Source: Gudongella sp964607545
GTDB lineage: Bacteria > Bacillota > Clostridia > Tissierellales > Tissierellaceae
Assembly: GCA_964607545.1 (NCBI GenBank)
Contig: CAZSLV010000054.1
Span: 1 to 12,801, forward strand
Direction of reading: 5' to 3'
DNA length: 12,801 nucleotides
Positions 7,513 to 12,801 of the stretch are shown one piece after another. The notes beneath the pieces were generated by a model that was not told the DNA's origin, ran no database searches, and saw nothing but the letters and a program-made list of their open reading frames with translations. Numbering within the stretch: the first letter of the stretch is position 1; the number at the start of each line of letters is the position of its first letter. The position numbers were made by a program, and so were the translations under genes.

Positions 7513-7938
7513 ATGTCATTCGTATTAATTTCAACAACAATTTTAGTATTACTTACTATAGGAACAGGTGTATTTATGATGTATAGACAAGTTGAAGGTG
7601 GAAGAAAGAAATTAAAGAAAATTTTAAGAACAAATTTATTTGTATTTTTACCAGTTTTAATAATGGCAATTGTAATCATGGTACCAGAAGCTATTAATGC
7701 AGCAGAAGAAGGTTTAACTGGTTCAGCAACAGGACTAGGTTTTATAGCAGCAGCTTTATCAACAGGCCTTGCAGCAATTGGTGGGGGTTATGCAGTTGGG
7801 GTTGTAGGTTCTGCAGCACTTGGGGCAGTATCTGAAGATGAGACAATTCTTGGTAAGACACTTATATTTGTTGGTCTTGCAGAGGGTATTGCTATTTATG
7901 GACTTATCGTATCAATCATGATTCTAGGAAGGTTATAA
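7513..7938 (+). CDS. atpK: V/A-type ATPase subunit K (membrane ring, c-like)
   Basis: Proteolipid of the rotor ring that carries the ions. It has 141 residues and four hydrophobic segments at about 2-24, 41-58, 74-101 and 112-139. The last two form a classical c-type hairpin: the glycine-rich ALSTGLAAIGGGYAVG, a polar loop with SEDE, and GLAEGIAIYGL with the ion-binding Glu124. The first two segments do not look like a c hairpin and carry no carboxylate. Between them lies a basic patch (RKKLKKILR), and they end in PEAINAAEE, which resembles a signal-peptide boundary. A similar N-terminal extension is, as I recall, common in clostridial K subunits. No glutamine or E-S/T pair of the usual Na+ motif is evident, so the coupling ion is open. 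The subunit F ribosome binding site lies within the 3' end. Confidence 0.94.
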   Translation: MSFVLISTTILVLLTIGTGVFMMYRQVEGGRKKLKKILRTNLFVFLPVLIMAIVIMVPEAINAAEEGLTGSATGLGFIAAALSTGLAAIGGGYAVGVVGSAALGAVSEDETILGKTLIFVGLAEGIAIYGLIVSIMILGRL

Positions 7939-7940
7939 CA

Positions 7941-8246
7941 ATGAAGTCCATCTTAATCAGTGATAACAAGGATACTATTATTGGATTAAGGCTGGCGAGT
8001 ATTGATGGTGTATTAGCTAATAATAGGGAAGAGATTCTTTTCCACTTTAATGAAGCAGAAAAAGATGAAGATATAGGCATTATAATTGTAACTGAAAAAA
8101 TATTTAACGAAATTTCAGAAGAAATACTGGAACTTAAAAAAAGCGGTAGCAAGCAGCTAGTAGTTACTATTCCAGACAGTACTGGCCTAAAGGACAAAAA
8201 CTTTATTATGAGATATATTAAAGAGTCCATAGGCATTAAAATTTAG
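7941..8246 (+). CDS. atpF: V/A-type ATPase subunit F (central stalk)
   Basis: Small soluble rotor subunit that binds subunit D in the central shaft. At 101 residues it is the standard size. It has the Rossmann-like pattern of the family: an N-terminal strand (SILISDNKDTIIGLRLASIDGV), IGIIIVTEKIFNEI in the middle, and a QLVVTIPD strand. This is the gene called ntpG in Enterococcus hirae, so the letter should not be confused with the small stalk gene at the operon start. The ATG lies two bases after the stop of K and 8 bases after AGGAAGG at 7926-7932, which is inside K. Confidence 0.92.
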   Translation: MKSILISDNKDTIIGLRLASIDGVLANNREEILFHFNEAEKDEDIGIIIVTEKIFNEISEEILELKKSGSKQLVVTIPDSTGLKDKNFIMRYIKESIGIKI

Positions 8247-8257
8247 GTGGTGAACTT

Positions 8258-8887
8258 ATGATAACAGTTGAAGAAAAATTAGATATTTTTCATAGGATTG
8301 TTTACAAGGATGAAGAAGAAAAATTTATTAAAGCCCTTAAAGAATTAGAAAGACAAAATGAACAGCTCCTTATAGATAAAAAAGAGGAGATGGAAATTCT
8401 TCGTGCAGAAATAATTCGTAGAAAAGTAAATCAGGCAAAGGTTGAAAGAAATGAAATCAAGTCTGAAAGTTTAGAAGATACAAAGGCAAAAATTAGGCAA
8501 AAAAGAAAAGAATTAGAAGATGATATAGTAAAATCTATTATCGATAAGGCAAAAGAGTATATAAATACCAAAGAATACGGTGAGTACTTGTGCCAAAACT
8601 TGGATAAGTACCTTGTAGAATTCGAAGAAGATGAAATAGTTCTAATCTTAAGAGAAGAAGACAAGCTAATATCTGAAAATTGCCTTAAAAAATTAAAAAC
8701 AGCAACTGGCAAAACTTTTATGGTAGAAACTTTGCCAGAAGAAAAGATTGGTGGCTTTATAATCAGTAACAAGGAAAGAACCTTTAATATAGACTACACC
8801 TTAAGAACTCTAATTGAGGAGAAAGAATACATGATAGGTAAGAAACTTACCCAAGCACTAAGAGAGGTAGGTGGACTAGATGAATAA
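8258..8887 (+). CDS. atpE: V/A-type ATPase subunit E (peripheral stalk)
   Basis: Peripheral stalk subunit that pairs with the G-type subunit and ties the catalytic head to the subunit I collar. Of 209 residues, about 1-100 form a long charged helix rich in Lys, Glu and Arg. The C-terminal half is a small globular domain ending in the family pattern GGFIISNKERTFNIDYTLRTLIEE. The ATG at 8258 follows GGTGG at 8247-8251. The 3' end overlaps subunit A by 8 bases, so translation of A is likely coupled. It is the only E gene in the operon, whereas two G-like partners are encoded: the free one at 2645 and the fused one at the end of the hybrid gene. Confidence 0.93.
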   Translation: MITVEEKLDIFHRIVYKDEEEKFIKALKELERQNEQLLIDKKEEMEILRAEIIRRKVNQAKVERNEIKSESLEDTKAKIRQKRKELEDDIVKSIIDKAKEYINTKEYGEYLCQNLDKYLVEFEEDEIVLILREEDKLISENCLKKLKTATGKTFMVETLPEEKIGGFIISNKERTFNIDYTLRTLIEEKEYMIGKKLTQALREVGGLDE

Positions 8888-10652
8888 CCTTGTTGGCGAA
8901 ATACAGATGATAAACGGTCCTGTTATTTTGGGTAAAAACATGACAGGATTTACAATGAGAGAGATGGTTACAGTTGGTTCAAAAAAACTAATTGGAGAGA
9001 TTATCTCAATAGATGGAGATTATGGTACCGTTCAGGTTTATGAAGAAACAGAAGGCCTTAGAAAGGGAGAGTCCATTACTTCAACAGGTAAGCCACTTTC
9101 ACTTAAACTAGGACCTGGTATGCTTGGAAATATGTTTGATGGTATTCAAAGACCCCTTAAGAAAATAAAAGAAGACCATGGATCTTTTATACCAGAGGGT
9201 ATTGGCCTTATATCAATTGATGAAGAAAAGCTTTGGGATGTAGAATTTACAGTATCTGAAGGTGACTATGTTAAGGCAGGTCAAATTTTTGGTAAGGTAC
9301 AAGAAACACCCCTAATAGAAACAAGACTCCTAATTCCTATTGGAGTTGAAGGTAAGATTACTTGGAGAATTGTTAAGGGGGCTTATAATATAAACGAAGT
9401 CCTACTTAAGGTAACTGACTTAAAAGGCCAAGTTCACAATGTTATGATGCACCAAGAGTGGCCTGTAAGGATTCAAAGACCAGTACAAGAAAGACTTCAA
9501 ATTGACCAACTTTTAATTACAGGACAAAGGGTACTTGATATATTCTTTCCAATTGCAAAGGGTGGTACTGCAGCAATCCCAGGAGGATTTGGTACAGGTA
9601 AGACCATGACCCAGCACCAGCTTGCTAAGTGGTCAGATGCAGATATTATAGTTTATGTAGGTTGTGGTGAGAGGGGTAATGAGATGACTGAAGTTCTTGA
9701 GGACTTCCCAGAACTTATTGACCCTAAATCAGGAAGACCTATAATGGAAAGAACAGTCCTAATAGCCAATACATCAAACATGCCTGTTGCAGCTAGGGAG
9801 GCATCCATATATACAGGAATTACAATGGCAGAGTACTTTAGAGACATGGGCTATAATGTAGCAGTTATGGCTGACTCCACTTCAAGATGGGCAGAGGCCC
9901 TTAGGGAGATTTCTGGTCGACTTGAGGAGATGCCAGCAGAAGAAGGCTACCCAGCCTACCTTCCATCAAGACTTGCCCAGTTTTACGAAAGGGCAGGCTA
10001 TGTAGAAACTTTAGCAGGTTCAAAAGGTTCAATCACAGTTATTGGAGCTGTTTCACCAGCAGGTGGGGACTTCTCAGAGCCAGTTACTGAAAACACTAAA
10101 CGATTTGTAAATGTATTCCTCGGCCTAGATAGGGAACTTGCTTATGCAAGACACTACCCAGCTATAAACTGGTTAAACTCTTACAGTGGCTATAGTGAAA
10201 TGATAAAGAGATACTATGAAAAAGAACTTGATGAAGATATAAGTCCACTAAGGACAAAGATGTTAAATATCCTATTTGATGAAAGTAAGCTTTTAGAGAT
10301 AGTACTTTTAGTTGGGGAAGATGTATTGCCAGATGACCAAAGGCTAGTCCTTGAAATTGCAAGGGTGTTAAAAATTGGTTTCTTACAGCAAAATGCCTTC
10401 CACAAGGAAGATACCTATGTACCTTTAAAGAAACAGCTTGAAATGCTTAAGTCAATAGAAATCCTCTACGATAGGGGCCTTAGGGCAGTAAAAAGAGGAA
10501 TCCCAATATCAAGGGTAAAAAATACAGAATTATTTGATGATGTAATTAAAATGAAATACACCATATTAAACGATGAGATAGAAAAAATACAGGTATTGGA
10601 TGCTAGAATAAATGATTTCTACAATCAGCTAGAATCCGATTACTTGGTATAG
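8880..10652 (+). CDS. atpA: V/A-type ATPase catalytic subunit A
   Basis: Catalytic subunit of the A3B3 head; it hydrolyses or makes ATP at the A/B interface. It has 590 residues, the normal length including the A-specific non-homologous insert (roughly residues 110-190). The Walker A loop GGFGTGKT spans residues 235-242 with Lys241. The catalytic Glu264 and adjacent Arg265 lie in GCGERGNEM. Further family segments are MADSTSRWAEALREIS and PVTENTKRFVNVFLGLD. All residues needed for catalysis are present. The ATG at 8880 is inside subunit E, in another frame, preceded by the purine-rich AGAGGTAGGTGG. Confidence 0.98.
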   Translation: MNNLVGEIQMINGPVILGKNMTGFTMREMVTVGSKKLIGEIISIDGDYGTVQVYEETEGLRKGESITSTGKPLSLKLGPGMLGNMFDGIQRPLKKIKEDHGSFIPEGIGLISIDEEKLWDVEFTVSEGDYVKAGQIFGKVQETPLIETRLLIPIGVEGKITWRIVKGAYNINEVLLKVTDLKGQVHNVMMHQEWPVRIQRPVQERLQIDQLLITGQRVLDIFFPIAKGGTAAIPGGFGTGKTMTQHQLAKWSDADIIVYVGCGERGNEMTEVLEDFPELIDPKSGRPIMERTVLIANTSNMPVAAREASIYTGITMAEYFRDMGYNVAVMADSTSRWAEALREISGRLEEMPAEEGYPAYLPSRLAQFYERAGYVETLAGSKGSITVIGAVSPAGGDFSEPVTENTKRFVNVFLGLDRELAYARHYPAINWLNSYSGYSEMIKRYYEKELDEDISPLRTKMLNILFDESKLLEIVLLVGEDVLPDDQRLVLEIARVLKIGFLQQNAFHKEDTYVPLKKQLEMLKSIEILYDRGLRAVKRGIPISRVKNTELFDDVIKMKYTILNDEIEKIQVLDARINDFYNQLESDYLV

Positions 10653-10663
10653 TGGGTGATTAG

Positions 10664-12037
10664 ATGAAAAGAGAATATTTAAAATTAGATAGAGTACAGG
10701 GAGCCTTAATTGAGCTTTCAAAGATTCATTCTGTAGGATATGGTGAAATAGCAGAAATAGAAGATAAAAACGGCAACAAAATGGTAGGCCGTGTTATAAA
10801 GATTGATGGGGACAATGTAGTTGTTCAGGTCTTTGGACCAACCATGGGGATTTCAGTTGAAAACACTAAAGTAAGTTTTCAAGGAAAGCCATTTGAAATT
10901 CCCCTATCAAGGGAAATCCTAGGTAGGACCTTCAATGGAATCGGCCAACCAATTGATGGAGGAGGAGAAATTTACTCTGAAGAATTCCACAATGTTAATG
11001 GTAGGCCTATAAACCCAGTTTCAAGGGAATACCCAAGAAACTTTATTCAAACAGGTATATCATCTATAGATGGTTTAACCACCCTAATTAGGGGACAAAA
11101 GCTGCCAATTTTCTCAGGTGCAGGCCTACCCCACAATGAATTAGCGGCCCAAATAGTTCGTCAAGCTAAAATTCAATCAGACAGTGGAGATAACAACTTT
11201 GCTATCGTCTTTGCTGCAATTGGTGTTAAGCATGATGAGGCCTTTTATTTTGAAGAAGCCTTTAGAAAGGCTGGAGTACAAGAAAAGGTTGTTATGTATA
11301 TTAATTATGCAGATGACTCTATTATGGAGAGAATTATTGCACCAAGGTGTGCCCTTACAGCAGCTGAGTATTTAGCATATGAAGAAAATCAGCATGTACT
11401 AGTTATAATGACTGATATCACCTCTTATGGAGAGGCCCTTAGAGAGGTTTCATCTTTAAGAGAGGAAGTTCCAAGTAGGAGGGGTTACCCAGGTTATCTT
11501 TATTCTGACCTTGCAGCCCTTTATGAAAGAGCAGGTATGATTTTTGGTATAGATGGTTCAGTAACCCTAATACCTATTCTTACCATGCCAAATGATGACA
11601 TAACACATCCTATTCCTGACCTTACGGGTTATATAACAGAAGGACAAGTAGTATTAGAAAGAACCTTGGACCAAAAGGGTATCTACCCACCAATTAATGT
11701 ATTGCCCTCACTATCTCGTCTTATGAAAGATGGTATAGGGGAAGGCTTTACCAGGGAAGACCACCCAGAAGTATCCAACCAATTGTTCTCATCTTATTCT
11801 AAGGTCCAAGAAGTTAGGGCCCTTGCCCAGATAGTAGGGGAAGAAGACTTATCTGAAAGAGATAGGTTGTTTATGAAATTTGGAGATGCTTTTGAAAAGA
11901 GATTTGTAACTCAAAGTTTAAATGAAAATAGAGAAATAACAGAAACGCTTGATTTAGCATGGGATCTGTTAAAAATACTTCCAAGAGAAGAACTTGATAG
12001 ACTAAGTCCTGAACTTATTGAAAAGTATATGGAATAG
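10664..12037 (+). CDS. atpB: V/A-type ATPase subunit B (regulatory/non-catalytic)
   Basis: Non-catalytic partner of A in the hexameric head. The 457 residues are standard. As expected for B, the Walker A loop is replaced by SGAGLPHNELAAQI. Arg352 in LPSLSRLMKDG is the arginine finger that completes the A-subunit active site. Other family segments are REEVPSRRGYPGYLYSDLA and the C-terminal helical region. The ATG at 10664 lies 11 bases after the stop of A and 3 bases after GGGTGAT at 10654-10660, a site complementary to the 16S rRNA end and also used for subunit D. Confidence 0.97.
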   Translation: MKREYLKLDRVQGALIELSKIHSVGYGEIAEIEDKNGNKMVGRVIKIDGDNVVVQVFGPTMGISVENTKVSFQGKPFEIPLSREILGRTFNGIGQPIDGGGEIYSEEFHNVNGRPINPVSREYPRNFIQTGISSIDGLTTLIRGQKLPIFSGAGLPHNELAAQIVRQAKIQSDSGDNNFAIVFAAIGVKHDEAFYFEEAFRKAGVQEKVVMYINYADDSIMERIIAPRCALTAAEYLAYEENQHVLVIMTDITSYGEALREVSSLREEVPSRRGYPGYLYSDLAALYERAGMIFGIDGSVTLIPILTMPNDDITHPIPDLTGYITEGQVVLERTLDQKGIYPPINVLPSLSRLMKDGIGEGFTREDHPEVSNQLFSSYSKVQEVRALAQIVGEEDLSERDRLFMKFGDAFEKRFVTQSLNENREITETLDLAWDLLKILPREELDRLSPELIEKYME

Positions 12038-12046
12038 GGTGATTTT

Positions 12047-12691
12047 ATGGCTGTTTATAAATTAACCCCTACAAAGGCAAATTTAATAAAGTCAAAGAAT
12101 TCACTTAATTTTGCCCTTAAGGGTTATGAGTTATTAGATAAAAAGAGAGTTGTTTTAATAAGGGAGATGATGGCCCTTATAGATTCAGCTACACAACTGC
12201 AAGATCGGATTGAAAGAAGTTTTATAGATGCATATGAAGCACTTAAACTTGCTAATATTACAAAGGGATCTGATTATATAGAAGACCTTGCCCACTCAAT
12301 TGAAAATGAAAGAGAATTTGATATTTTATTTAAGTCAGTAATGGGTGTAGAGGTCCCAACTATTAAAAGAGAAGAACCAGAGTTTACAACAGAGTATGGT
12401 TTTTTTAGAACAAACTCTGCCTTTGATAGGACAGTTCTTTCCTTTATAGAAATTAGAGAACTTATATACGAACTAGCAGTAGTAGAAAACTCTGTATACA
12501 AGCTTGCGATGGAAATTAAAAAGACTCAAAAAAGAGCAAACGCTTTAGATAAAATCCAAATTCCAAGATACAGAACTACTATTAAGTATATAGATGAAGT
12601 CCTCCAAGAAAAAGAAAGAGAAGACTTCTTTAGACTAAAGAGAGTAAAGGGTAAGTCAAAAGCAAATAGACCAAAACAAACCAGAGCCTAG
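12047..12691 (+). CDS. atpD: V/A-type ATPase subunit D (central shaft)
   Basis: Antiparallel coiled-coil shaft that rotates inside the A3B3 head and joins subunits F and C below. It has 214 residues. The N-terminal helix carries PTKANLIKSKNSLNFALKGYELLDKKR, here split by position as residues 8-34. The C-terminal helix carries KRANALDKIQIPRYRTTIKYI followed by EREDFFRLKRVK, both typical of the family. The last ~15 residues are a basic tail (Lys and Arg rich). The ATG at 12047 is preceded by GGGTGAT, 9 bases after the stop of B. This is the last gene of the operon, and its TAG stop lies inside the terminator stem. Confidence 0.95.
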   Translation: MAVYKLTPTKANLIKSKNSLNFALKGYELLDKKRVVLIREMMALIDSATQLQDRIERSFIDAYEALKLANITKGSDYIEDLAHSIENEREFDILFKSVMGVEVPTIKREEPEFTTEYGFFRTNSAFDRTVLSFIEIRELIYELAVVENSVYKLAMEIKKTQKRANALDKIQIPRYRTTIKYIDEVLQEKEREDFFRLKRVKGKSKANRPKQTRA

Positions 12692-12703
12692 GCTCTGGTT
12701 TTT
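12678..12703 (+). terminator. Intrinsic terminator of the V/A-ATPase operon
   Basis: A perfect 24-base palindrome spans 12678-12701, with inner arms CCAGAGCC and GGCTCTGG around TA. It is followed by a T run through 12703 and further T-rich sequence (AGTTTTATATTTTT). The left arm is coding for the last residues of subunit D, and the TAG stop at 12689-12691 is in the loop and start of the right arm. The A-rich sequence before the stem could also let it act on transcripts arriving from the other strand. Confidence 0.92.
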
Positions 12704-12728
12704 AGTTTTATATTTTTATCATCTACCC

Positions 12729-12801
12729 CTGTCATCCAACTCAAAGCCTGTCATCCAGACCAAAGGGAAGGATCTTTAGTCCCCTGTCATCCAGACCAAA
12801 G
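12729..12801. repeat. Intergenic repeat cluster, CTGTCATCCAGACCAAAG units
   Basis: Three copies of an 18-base unit lie at 12729-12746 (two changes), 12748-12765 and 12784-12801; the last two are identical. The second is followed by GGAAGGATCTTTAGTCCC, giving a 36-base period to the third copy, which meets the window edge. GTCATCC plus GAAGGATCT elements resemble a dispersed intergenic repeat type seen in many bacterial genomes (GTCATCCTGAGC...GAAGGATCT), as I recall it. No open reading frame of note is present here. Confidence 0.7.

Noticed and set aside
11184..11375. 63-residue frame on the + strand within subunit B
   Set aside because: An out-of-frame shadow inside atpB with no ribosome binding site or domain.
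12729..12801. CRISPR array
   Set aside because: Units are 18 bases with unequal spacing (19 and 36), there are no unique spacers of constant length and no cas genes.

Overview
The window is low-GC DNA, clearly AT-rich, with heavy AGA/AGG arginine use and strong Shine-Dalgarno sites of the AAGGAG/GGTGAT type. Every supported gene lies on the + strand. Indolepyruvate:ferredoxin oxidoreductase next to a bacterial V/A-type ATPase operon suggests an anaerobic, amino-acid-fermenting Gram-positive bacterium of the clostridial or Tissierellia (peptoniphilus-like) kind. The taxonomic placement is inference from gene content and composition, not from a marker gene.

Layout: (1) 27-2373 carries iorA and iorB, translationally tight, which oxidise aryl-pyruvates with ferredoxin. 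(2) 2374-2617 is a non-coding gap. It has a strong stem-loop after iorB, a block of four near-identical 10-bp direct repeats, and a good sigma-A type promoter whose perfect TATAAT overlaps the most upstream ATG of the next frame. (3) 2645-12691 is one compact operon of ten genes encoding a rotary V/A-type ATPase in the order G-like stalk gene, an I-like/G-like hybrid gene, C, I, K, F, E, A, B, D. Gaps run from an 8-base overlap to 88 bases. The catalytic A and B subunits, the central stalk (C, D, F), the peripheral stalk (E plus G-like), the membrane subunit I and the ring subunit K are all present with their key residues. (4) 12678-12703 is a perfect-palindrome intrinsic terminator that contains the stop codon of the last gene. 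(5) 12729-12801 holds an intergenic repeat family (CTGTCATCCAGACCAAAG-type units) that runs off the window.

The most unusual element is the second gene of the operon (3057-4478). Residues 1 to about 345 are a clear paralogue of the cytosolic domain of subunit I, encoded further down the same operon. Homology ends where the membrane domain of I begins. The membrane part is absent, and after a polar linker the last ~85 residues are a second copy of the small coiled-coil stalk protein encoded by the gene just upstream (20 of 39 identical over the best ungapped block). The operon therefore encodes a soluble collar-stalk chimera alongside the complete set of normal subunits, which makes it a candidate alternative stalk, assembly factor or regulator of this ATPase.

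Together, the Ior enzyme would make reduced ferredoxin and acyl-CoA from aromatic amino acids, while the V/A-ATPase interconverts ATP and a transmembrane H+ or Na+ gradient. Any direct link between the two units is inference from adjacency; a hairpin and a separate promoter lie between them.
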